Of a stretch of DNA of 64,000 nt, positions 9,947-19,248 are shown in pieces. Source of the DNA: Cafeteria roenbergensis (Eukaryota > Sar > Bigyra > Bicosoecida > Cafeteriaceae). The notes beneath the pieces were generated by a model. That model made no database searches. It had not been told where the DNA came from and saw nothing but the letters and a program-made list of their open reading frames with translations. Location: positions 372,001-436,000 of the forward strand of contig VLTN01000013.1 in the NCBI GenBank assembly GCA_008330645.1, read 5' to 3'. The position numbers and the translations under genes were made by a program. The number at the start of each line of letters is the position of its first letter. The first letter of the stretch is position 1.

Positions 9947-12900
9947 ATGGTGAGAAAGCGCTCCTGTCGCAGCCGTTGCCGGCGGCGCTTGCCATCCGCC
10001 GCCCCGAAATGCTTGCGGTTTTGCGGCGTCGCGAAGAGATGAACTTTGCAGGCCGACACGCCAATCGGCCCCGCGCTTCTTGCCGCAAGAGCCCGAGGCA
10101 GCAAATCGTTCTCGTAGTGTGGTGTCCCGGTCGTGCGATCGCCCGCAGCCCAACTTCACCGTCGACCAGCTTCGGTGAGTCCCCTCGGAACAGAAAGACG
10201 AAGCCCTGCGAAAAGGGTCGTCGCTTCTGACTTCGACCAGCGAGAGAGGGAGACCTTGGTGCCTGGAATGCCCCAGCGCGCTGTGCTGTTCGCGTCTGCA
10301 ACTCTTGGCAGGCAGCGCGAGGCCGCCAAGGTCAAGGCCGCTGTGTCTTGGGCAGGAGCGGGGGAAGCCACTGTGAAACACGGCTAGCCAATTCCAGCCT
10401 CGGTGTTGCTAACGCCTCTGGCCCCGCCCCCTCCTCCCCATGTCCCCGCAGCGACATCATGGACCTGACGGACAACATCCGTTGCCTGTCCGTGATCGCC
10501 CACGTTGACCACGGCAAGTCCACCCTCACGGATTCCCTCGTGTCCAAGGTGAGCCAAGCCACAGCCTCCTCCCTCGCCCAGCGCGCCCCTGTGCCTCCTC
10601 GCGTCCGGCTCGCGCGCCGCGTCCTGCCGGCATGCGCGGCCACTGCTCGCCCGGCTGGCGGCGGCTGCGCGCTCCGCGGGCCTGCGCCCGGTCGCGGGCG
10701 CGGGCGCGTTCTGAAGAGGGAGCGCGAGAGGGACTGCAACCAACTTCGGCAGATCCCCTCCGATGGCGCGCGAATTGCGGCGATCCGGCTTGGCGCCTCT
10801 TCGCCCCGCCCCGCCCCCTCCCGCTCCGGCCTGGCGCTGCGGCCCGCGCGCATCGCGTGGCCGTGCGTCAGGGTCACGTGGATGCGTGCGGTGCCATTCC
10901 CACCAGCTGGGGCATGCGGGGAGGGGCGCGCGCCCTTTTGGATGGCCTTGCTCGCCGCGGCTCGCTGTGCAGGCGAAGCCACACGCCCTCGCCGCTGTTC
11001 CTTCCTCCCCGCCCCCTGTTCACTGCCCCCCTTCCTCCCGTGTGTTCCCGACCTCCACGCCCTCCCTGCGCGCAGGCCGGTATCATCGCCGCGTCCAAGG
11101 CCGGCGAGACCCGCTTCACGGACACCCGCGCCGACGAGCAGGAGCGCTGCATCACCATCAAGTCCACCGGCATCTCCATGTACTTCGAGTACGACCTTGG
11201 CCTCGCCCGCACCCTCGAGGACGCGGACAACGCCGCCTTCGTGCTTGAGAAGAAGTCCAAGAAGGCCGAGAAGAGCACCGACGCCGAGAAGGCTGCGGAG
11301 GAGGCCAAGGCCGCCGCCGAGGCTGCCGAGGCCGAGGCCGCCACCACCGCCACCACGGACGAGATCGCCGCCGCCGGCGACGCGGTTGTCATCAACGAGC
11401 ACTCGTTCCTGATCAACCTGATCGACTCCCCGGGACACGTTGACTTCTCGTCCGAGGTGACCGCCGCCCTCCGTGTGACGGACGGCGCTCTCGTGGTCGT
11501 GGACTGCATCTCCGGTGTGTGCGTGCAGACCGAGACCGTGCTGCGCCAGGCCCTCGCCGAGCGCGTGAAGCCCGTGCTGATGCTCAACAAGATGGACCGC
11601 ACCATCCTCGAGCTGAAGATGGACCCCGAGGACGCCTACGGCAAGTTCCGTACCGCCATCGAGTCCGTGAACGTGATCATCGCCACGTACCTCGACGACA
11701 AGATGGGCGACCTCCAGGTGTACCCCGAGGCCGGCACCGTGGCCTTCGGCTCCGGCCTGCACGCCTGGGGCTTCACGCTCCAGCACTTCGCCAAGATCTA
11801 CGCCGTGATGTTCAAGTGCTCCCGCCGCAAGATGCGCGAGCGCCTGTGGGGCAACAACTACCTCATCACCGAGGGCAAGAAGACCAAGTGGGTGAAGCGC
11901 GGCGCCGGCGCCGCCTCCAGCAAGGAGCCCCGCGCCTTCGTGCAGTTCATCATGGACCCGATCAAGAAGCTGATCGACGTGATCATGAAGTCCGAGGCCC
12001 CCGCCAAGGAGAACGACAAGCTCAACAAGATGCTCAAGAAGCTCGACGTGCAGCTCAAGGGCGACGAGAACGAGCTCCGCCAGAAGCCGCTGTACAAGCG
12101 CGTGATGCAGAAGTGGCTCCCGGCCGGCGACGCCGTGCTCGAGATGATCGTGATGCACCTCCCGTCCCCGCGCAAGGCCCAGTCCTACCGCACTGACCTC
12201 CTGTACGAAGGCCCCTCGGACGACGAGTGCGCCATCGCCATGCGCAAGTGCGACGTCGACGGCCCGCTGATGATGTACATCTCCAAGATGGTGCCCACCG
12301 CGGACCAGTCCCGCTTCTACGCCTTCGGCCGCGTGTTCTCCGGCAAGGTCGCCACCGGCCAGAAGGTGCGCATCATGGGCCCCAACTACGTCCCGGGCAA
12401 GAAGGCCGACCTGTGGGTGAAGAACGTGCAGCGCACGCTCATCATGATGGGCCGCTTCACCGAGGCCGTGCCCGACATCCCCGCCGGCAACACCGCCGCC
12501 CTCGTCGGCGTCGACCAGTACCTGCTCAAGTCCGGCACCATCTCCACCTCGGATGTCGCCCACAACATCAAGCAGCTCAAGTTCTCCGTGTCCCCCGTGG
12601 TGCGCGTGGCCGTGCAGCCCAAGAACTCGTCCGACCTCCCCAAGCTGGTTGAGGGCCTGCGCCGCCTGGCCAAGTCCGACCCCATGGTCGTGATCGAGAC
12701 CGACGAGGAGTCTGGCGAGAACATCATCGCCGGCGCCGGCGAGCTCCACCTCGAGATCTGCCTCAAGGATCTGCAGGAGGACTTCATGAAGGGCGCCCCG
12801 ATCGTCATCTCGGAGCCCGTCGTGTCCTTCCGCGAGACCGTGACCGAGGAGTCCTCGCGCGAAGTCATGTCCAAGTCGCCGAACAAGCACAACCGCCTGC

Positions 12901-13688
12901 ACATGAAGGGCAACACCATGCCCATCGAGCTCCAGGAGGAGATCGAGGCCGGCACCGTGGCCGCCAACACCAAGGACACCAAGGAGCGCGCCAAGTACCT
13001 CATCGACACCTACGGCTCGACCTTCAGCGACCCCGACCAGGTTGGCCCGAAGCGCCTTTGGGCCTTCGGCCCGGACACCACCGGCGCCAACATGCTGCTC
13101 GACGCCACCAGCGCCGTGCAGTACCTGCACGAGATCAAGGAGTCCGTGAACGCCGGCTTCCAGTGGGGCACCAAGAACGGCCCCCTGTGCGACGAGGCCG
13201 TGCGCGGCGTCGTGTTCCGCCTTCTCGACGTGACCCTCCACGCCGATTCCATCCACCGCGGCATGGGCCAGATCATGCCCACGGCCCGCCGTGTGTGCTT
13301 CGCGTGCATCTACACCGCCGCCCCGACCCTGATGGAGCCCATGTTCCTCGCGGACATCTCCGTGCCGGCGTCCGAGACCGGCGGCGTGTACTCCACGCTG
13401 TCCACTCGCCGCGGCATCGTCGTGGACGAGGCCCCCGTTGAGGGCACCCCCATGACCAACATGAAGGCGCACCTCCCCGTGGTGGAGTCCTTCGGCTTCG
13501 ACAAGGCCCTGCGCGCTGCCACCGGCGGCCAGGCCTTCCCCCAGTGCGCCTTCGACCACTGGGCCATCATGACCGGCGACCCGTTCGACACCTCCTCCAA
13601 GGTGGGCGAGCTCATCTCCACCATCCGCAAGCGGAAGGGAGACAAGCCCTCCATCCCCCCTCTGTCCAACTACGAGGACAAGATGTGA
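9947..13688 (+). CDS. EEF2: Translation elongation factor 2, copy 1 (912 aa, four exons)
   Basis: GTPase that moves tRNA and mRNA through the cytosolic ribosome. Proposed exons: 9947-9949 (the ATG alone, then GTGAGA), 10149-10174 (26 nt, PNFTVDQLR), 10452-10548 (32 codons with the P-loop AHVDHGKST) and 11076-13688. All phases agree, and the joined N-terminus matches the EF2 family. Visible: GETRFTDTR (Thr57 equals the eEF2-kinase target Thr56), DSPGHVD, NKMD, and the diphthamide site SIHRGMGQ with His769. Two oddities: a 54-residue longer Ala/Glu/Lys-rich segment between switch I and DSPGHVD (residues ~83-152), and Met in the normally all-glycine HRGGGQ loop. Intron 3 is 527 nt. From exon 3 onward it is almost identical to the copy at 28721-32310. 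Confidence 0.93.
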
Positions 13689-13710
13689 GCAGCCCGTCGG
13701 CGGCAGCTCT
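10432..13710 (+). repeat. EF2 duplication block, copy A
   Basis: A 3.28-kb segment (end of intron 2, exon 3, intron 3, exon 4 and 22 bp after the stop) is repeated in direct orientation at 29051-32332. By eye, exon 4 differs at six positions, five synonymous plus one Ser-to-Ala near the C-terminus. Intron 3 shows about ten substitutions and three 1-nt indels. Similarity stops abruptly at both ends. Confidence 0.92.
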
Positions 13711-14236
13711 TTTCTCACCTTTGCCAGTCCTGGCTTTGGTGAAGAAAAACTTCTGCAGCGGACGTTGCGGCAACTGACGCCGAGTGGTGCCGGCTTCAGG
13801 CCGCCGTGCCATGCTGCCCCCAGAGAGCCGACTGGAACGGAAGTCGTTCCTCGGTGCGCCTGAGCGGCAGCGTGGCATGTCGGGCGTTCACTGCAGTTGG
13901 GTTGTGTGCTCGCGTGGGCCTTGCTACACCCAATCGAGTGCTACGGTGGTTAGACCCCGACGACACTCAGACCACCCCCGCCCCAAAGCAGCGCCGCCTC
14001 CACCAACTACCGATTCCACTCGCCCGGGCTGAGCTGGCGGTTCCAGCGGCGTGGGGGCACACGCTGCATTGCAATCGCCATTCGGTCACTTGTGTGGCAT
14101 GGGAGCAGGTTGCCTCCTGACGAAGCCCAGCCGGGCGTTGGCACGAGCCTTGCCGAAACCAGATTCGCCTTGAACGAATTCGTGCTTTGAACGCAGCCCG
14201 AAACAGTGGCGCAGCAACGCAGGAGCTGCACACGCT
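13689..14236. other. Convergent intergenic region, EF2 copy 1 / CRNKL1
   Basis: 548 bp between two convergent stop codons. It holds the 3' untranslated regions; only the first 22 bp resemble the EF2 copy 2 flank. No gene or RNA is recognised. Confidence 0.5.
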
Positions 14237-16649
14237 TCACTCTTCCACGTCTTCTTTGCCCATGTCCGCATCGGCGGGCGACCTTGGCCTCTTCCGGGAC
14301 TCGGCCCCTCCGTCGCCGGCTGCAATCGCTGCTTCAGCCTTGGCCTTGGCAGCTTGCTGCGCCTTGAGCTTCGCCTTCCACAACCTTGCTTTTTCCAAAA
14401 GCTTGAGCCCCGTCGCCTTGCGCTCCTCGGGGAACACATAGTCGTAGAATTCCTCGAAGCCGGCAGCTGTGCCGTCCTGGCCGACGATTGGGCGCCTCTG
14501 CTTGACTGCCGTTGGCTGCAGCGCCTCGGCTTGGCGCAGCGCGGCGGTCGAGGCCACTCCCTCGGCCGCGGCGGCAGACTGCTCCACTTCCAGCAGCTCG
14601 CGGAGCACAAGAGCACGCTCCTCTTTTTGACCGGTTTCCTTGAAGAGAGCCTCTGCACGTTTGAGCACCGCGCGAGAATTCTCGAACGAGGCCCCGTGGG
14701 TGGCTTCAAACCTGGCAAAGTCCAGGAACGCCCGCACGTGGTTGGTCCGGTCAAGAAGGCGGTTGTACAGCTCACGGCAGCGGTCGGCGTCTCCTGCTTC
14801 AGTCTCAAAGTCGATGAAGGCCTGCCACAGCACCTCCGGGCGGTCCAGCACTGGCTGGTCAACACCAAGGGCAAAAATGGCACGCGCCCGCTCCGGCTCG
14901 CCAAGCTCTGTCTCGAGCTGAGCAAACGCGACCCAGACGTCCACGTCGTGGGGGCAAAACTGCAAGTACTTTGTGTACAGCAGTCTGACGCGCTCCACCT
15001 CCCCCAGGCGAGCTTCCAGGTCAATGTACTCCTTGAACAGCTTCGGCTTGGGGCAGACTCCCAGCGCTCGGCCCAGGAGGCGGCGGGCCTTGCCAATGTC
15101 GCCCTGGCGGACCTCAAGGTGAGCGGCCATCACCCACACCTTGGCAAACGTGAACTTCTTGTGGGGCACCAGCTTGAGGCACGTCGCGTACACCTCGCGA
15201 GCCCGTCCCACGTCCGCAGCCCCCAGCTCCTCGAACACCGCGTAGCTGAGCCAGAGGTAGATGTAACGCCGCCAGTAGCGCTTCTCCTTCACGGGCGGGA
15301 CTGCCGCAATGGCCCGCTCGTATACCTCCCGGATGCGCGGGACGTCGCCCCCGGCCTCTTCCATGCGTGCCCAGTCGAACCAGGCGTCGTAGTCCAGCGC
15401 GTTCTCTTCCACCGCCTTGGCGTACTCCTCGCGCCGCCGCTCCAGCATGGCCGACTCGATGCCTTCGCGGCCGCCGTGCTGCTTCTCGAACTGCACGAAC
15501 CGCGTCTGCACGTCGCGCGTGAGAGCCGGTGGCAAAGCCGACATGGCAAGCTTGAAAATGGCGCGAGCGCGCTCCATCTCCCCGCACCTGGCCTCGAACT
15601 CGGCAAAGGCGGTGAAGAGAGCGTCATCGCGCTCGTCAGCGTGCAGCTCGTCCAGCGCGCGCTCGTACACGCGGCGAGCGAGAGCGAGCTGGTCGTGGCG
15701 CTCCTCCCACTTGGCGTAGCGGAGATAGCCGTCCTGGGTGGGCCGCGCCGCGAGGAACCGCTCGTAGATGGCGCGAGCTCTGTCCGTCTCGCCCGCGCGC
15801 ACCTCGAACTTGATGTAGGTGATCCAGGCCTTGTCCTCGGGCTCCCAGCGCATCCACCGCTCGAACACTCCGCGGGCGTTGTTCAGGTTCCCCACCGCCT
15901 CTTCGAGCCACGCGTACTTGTACCAGAACTGGTTGTGGCGCGGGAGGAGCGTCACGACCCGGTCAAGCACGTTGCGGGCGCGGTTGACGAACTTGTTTCG
16001 CAGCTCCATGGTCACGTACCGGTTCCACATGCGAGTGTCCTTGTAGTCCACGTCAAGGCCCCGCTCCAGCACGGAGCGCGCTCTGTCGAACTCCTTCTGC
16101 TCCTCTTCGAACTTGGCGTACGTCAGGTACAGCTGCACGTTGTAGCGGTGCGACCGAATGCTGTCCTCTAGCTCCTGCGGGCACGACGCCGCGAAAAGAC
16201 GGGCAGCAAGAAGGCGTTGGGTGGGCGTGCACGCGGCAAGGCGGACCTCTGGATTTGCGGACGGCGCAGCCAGTTGCGGACGTTTTGCCTAGGGGCGGCA
16301 GCGCCTGGGCTGCGGCAACAGCCAGGAGCAAGCGGGCTCGCCGCAACCTTGTGCCACGCCCCGCTAGTGCAGACAGCCCCGCGGCGCGGGTCCCACAAGC
16401 AGGGCAAGGGCGGGCGCGGGATGCAGTCAGCGGCCTGCTCACCTTGCGGCGCTTGCTGCGGTACTGCGCGAGCTCCTCCGGGTCGGTGATGACTTCGCGG
16501 ACCGCCGGCTGCTGGGGCTTCTCGAGCATGCGCTGGTTGGCATCATAGACGAGCTGCTCCGCCGTGATCTGAACGTCGGCGGGCGCTCGGTTCCGGACCT
16601 TGCCAGCCCCCGAGGAGGCCAGCGCCATGTTCTTCTTGATGATGTCCAT
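14237..16649 (-). CDS. CRNKL1: Crooked-neck / Clf1 pre-mRNA splicing factor (HAT repeats), 714 aa
   Basis: Scaffold of the Prp19-associated (NTC) complex of the spliceosome, nuclear. Exon 1 is 16649-16443 (69 codons; contains RNRAPADVQITAEQL, the family's conserved N-terminal signature, and ends RSKRRK with donor GTGAGC). Exon 2 is 16174-14237 (starts ELEDSIRSHRYN, phase 0). The body is a run of half-a-TPR (HAT) repeats with the expected W/Y/F and RAR-x-[IVL]-[YF]-E-R spacing (RARSVLERGLDVDY, NQFWYKYAWLEE, ARGVFERWMRWEP, IPHKKFTFAK-like LVPHKKFTFAKVWV). The C-terminus contains FEEFYDYVFPEE, then a basic tail with a predicted nuclear localisation signal (ESRKRPRSP). Length is close to family norms (about 690-850). 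Confidence 0.95.
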
Positions 16650-16906
16650 GGCTGCAGGGAGCGACCCGCGCCCTGACCAGGCGGGTGTCCTTGCGCCGTC
16701 CCGCCAGCCGAGGCCGCGGTGCCGCAGGTAGCGGCGGCAGCGCGCGCGGGGCGACGGCTGCCGGCCCTGCATGCTCCCGCAAAAGCCCTGCTGGCAGAGC
16801 CGGTTGCCATTCGCAGAGCGCGAAATCCAAGCGGGAGCGGCGGCGGGCCCCCCGGCGCTTGGCCTGACGGGAGTGGCCCCACTCTGCGGCTGCACGGCAA
16901 AGCGCA
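16650..16906. promoter_or_regulatory. Divergent region between CRNKL1 and LRR gene
   Basis: 257 bp between opposite start codons. It contains both 5' leaders; no conserved element was identified by eye. Confidence 0.35.
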
Positions 16907-18865
16907 ATGGCGTGGGGCAAACAGACTGCCGCCAGCGACCTCGCCCAGCTCGTGGGGCTGGTGCGCAAGCCCACAACGAAGAACCTGGTGGTGATGCCGA
17001 ACCGCAAGCTCGACAGCGCCAGCGCGTCGGCCCTGGCCGACGAAGTGGCGAAGGCGCCCGCGCTCGAGAGCATCGTCGTTGCAAGCGCAACCCTCGGGCC
17101 GGACGCTGCTGCCGCGCTTGTGCGCGCCGCGTTTGCCTGCCCGACGGTGAGCAAACTGAACTTGAGCTTTCCTGCCTTGGGCGACGAGGAGCTGATGCCC
17201 TTGCTGGCAGAGGTGAAGAAGGCCGGTACTGCAGAGGGCGCAGGGACCGGACTGTCCAGCATGGAGCTGTTGCTGCCGCTGGCGACGGAGGCCGGGGCCA
17301 TCGCGCTCGCGGACGCCCTCAAGCCGGCAGAGGGGTGCGCCCCCGCCGTTCGCGGGCTGCACCTCACGCGCATGCAGGTGGGCCGGGCAGGCCTGCGCGC
17401 CCTTGGGGACGCCGTGGGTGCGGGCGGTCTGCTGCACCTGAAGTTGGACGGCTGCGGCCACTTTGACCACGGCGCTGCGGAGCTCGCCGGGCTGTCGGCC
17501 CCCGGCTCTGCCCTCGAGTCCCTGCACCTCACCGGGATGAAGCTGCGGCCTGTGGCGCCGGAGGAGGAGGAGGAGCAGCCTGCTGGCGACGTGAAGCAGG
17601 TCGGGCGCTCCGCGCCGCCGACCGGCGCGGCTCTGCCTCCGGCCACTCGGAGCCCGCCGCCCGTGTCGGCGGCAGACGCTGAGCCGGCCACCGAAGCCGA
17701 GCTGGCTGCCCTGCGCGGGCTCGGCGCCCTGCCGTCGCTGAAGACGCTGCGCCTGGTCGGAGCGGGGCTGGACGAGGCCTGCGGGCGCGCCATCGCCCAG
17801 GGAGTGGCGGCGCGTGCGGAGGCAGCGGGGGAGCTCGTGGGGGAGGGCGCCGGGCCGCTGCTGCAGCTGGTGCTCGACCACAACCCGCTCGGGGACGCGG
17901 GCGCGGCGGCCGTGATCGAGGAGCTGAGGCCGGGTGGCCCCGCCGCCACGGCGGCGGCCGCCGCTGGCGCGGCTGCTGGCGCCGGCGCAGACGCAGGCGC
18001 CGGCGCGGGAGCGCCCACGGACGATGGAGATGCGGCGGTCTTGACTGCAGAGGCCGCTGCCAGGTGGGGGCTCGGCGTGTCGCTGACGCTGCTGGTGACC
18101 GGGGCGGCGGGTGCCACGGCTCGCGCAGCCGCCAGCGTGTGGACGGCGCAGGTTGCAGCGGCCCTGGCCGGCGGAGCCAAAGGCGGCGTCCTCTTCCGCG
18201 CCGTGGACATGGGCGCCAACCGCGGCGTGGGGGAGGCTGCCATGTCCGGGCTGATCAAGGCTGGAGGCAGAGCCCTGGGCCAGGTGGGGGTGATGGGCAA
18301 TGTGGAGTTCGAGACGGCGAACGACGGCACGGAGGAGGGGGTGGGTGTCCTGGGCGCGGCCGTCGGCGAGGCGATGCGCCACTTCCACGCGCTGCTCCCC
18401 AAGGGGTCCACCGTGACGCCGGACCTGCGGCTGCCGAGGGGGTCTGCCGGGCTCACAGGCCCGGGCGTGGACCTGTCCATGCTGTACCTGGGGCCCGGCG
18501 GGTGCACCCGCGTCATCGGGGCGGTGGCCGAGGCGGTCGGCGCTACGGCCGAGTCAGACGAGGGCAAGGCGGCGACGGCGCTGGCCGCAGCGGCCGAGGC
18601 TGCCGGCAGCGCTGCCAAGGCGAGCAAGGAGGAGCCACGGGTGATCAACATGTCGGACGGAGTGGAGCCGCCGACTGTGAGCACCGGCGTGCTGCACCAC
18701 TCGCTGCTGCACGCCGATAAGCCTCTCGTCCTCGGCGTCGAGGCCTCCGACCACCTGGGCACCCAGGGGCGTCACGTGTACCTGCTCCTCGCCGGCAACG
18801 ACCTGGGTGCGGAGGGCCGCACCGTGGGCTTGCGCCTTGTCAAGTGGCTCCACCTCTTCGGGTGA
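16907..18865 (+). CDS. Leucine-rich-repeat (RNI-like) protein, 652 aa, single exon
   Basis: One uninterrupted frame from MAWGKQTAASDL to the stop at 18865. It contains repeats of the ribonuclease-inhibitor type, seen as L-x-x-L-x-L periodicity with Ala/Gly-rich helices (SKLNLSFPALGDEELMPLL, LHLTRMQVGRAGLRAL, LHLKLDGCGHFDHGAAELA, LVLDHNPLGDAGAAAVIEEL, LLAGNDLGAEG near the C-terminus). A low-complexity insert (EEEEEQ, then Pro/Ala) splits the array around residue 220, and another Ala/Gly-rich stretch occurs at about 345-370. No kinase, NACHT or F-box domain is present, so it is probably a binding scaffold; the partner is unknown. Confidence 0.8.
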   Translation: MAWGKQTAASDLAQLVGLVRKPTTKNLVVMPNRKLDSASASALADEVAKAPALESIVVASATLGPDAAAALVRAAFACPTVSKLNLSFPALGDEELMPLLAEVKKAGTAEGAGTGLSSMELLLPLATEAGAIALADALKPAEGCAPAVRGLHLTRMQVGRAGLRALGDAVGAGGLLHLKLDGCGHFDHGAAELAGLSAPGSALESLHLTGMKLRPVAPEEEEEQPAGDVKQVGRSAPPTGAALPPATRSPPPVSAADAEPATEAELAALRGLGALPSLKTLRLVGAGLDEACGRAIAQGVAARAEAAGELVGEGAGPLLQLVLDHNPLGDAGAAAVIEELRPGGPAATAAAAAGAAAGAGADAGAGAGAPTDDGDAAVLTAEAAARWGLGVSLTLLVTGAAGATARAAASVWTAQVAAALAGGAKGGVLFRAVDMGANRGVGEAAMSGLIKAGGRALGQVGVMGNVEFETANDGTEEGVGVLGAAVGEAMRHFHALLPKGSTVTPDLRLPRGSAGLTGPGVDLSMLYLGPGGCTRVIGAVAEAVGATAESDEGKAATALAAAAEAAGSAAKASKEEPRVINMSDGVEPPTVSTGVLHHSLLHADKPLVLGVEASDHLGTQGRHVYLLLAGNDLGAEGRTVGLRLVKWLHLFG

Positions 18866-19248
18866 GCAGGGCCACCAGCCTCCTGCCCGTCACCCCCTGC
18901 TTGTAGCGCCAGTGCGGCACAGCCGCTGCCCCGTCTGCCTGAGTCCGTTGTTTGCTTCAGGGGCCAGCCCTCGCGCGCGAGGCCCCCGGGTTGGGCTTCT
19001 GACTGCGAAAGCTGCTCGCATTCCTGTCCCGCAAATGACGCTGCTGCCCGCCGCACCCTTCGTACCACGCGAATGATCTGCGCTGCAGCGCTGGCTGCGC
19101 TGCAGCTTGGAAAAAGCTCGCCGGAGCACAGCAACTGCTTGCCTGCTCTGCTGCCCCAAGCCGGTCGCGCCGGGCGCTGGGCCGTCGCAGCCGCGCCACT
19201 CTGCAGCTTCGCCCCGAGCACGGACCAGCGCATTCCCCCTTTGGCGTC
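18866..19248. other. Intergenic region before 5'-nucleotidase-family gene
   Basis: 383 bp, tandem gene arrangement. It should hold the LRR gene's 3' UTR and the promoter of the next gene. Nothing else is recognised. Confidence 0.45.

Noticed and set aside
10332-13718. 1128-residue open frame antisense to EF2 copy 1 (and its counterpart 29641-32547 antisense to copy 2)
   Set aside because: Leu/Val/Gly/His-rich text is the mirror of GC-biased EF2 codons; it contains no family signal, and EF2 on the plus strand is certain.
16439-18762. Long minus-strand frames (649 and 739 aa) over the LRR gene
   Set aside because: They mirror the LRR coding strand and contain no conserved motif; only the short CRNKL1 first exon (16443-16649) inside them is real.
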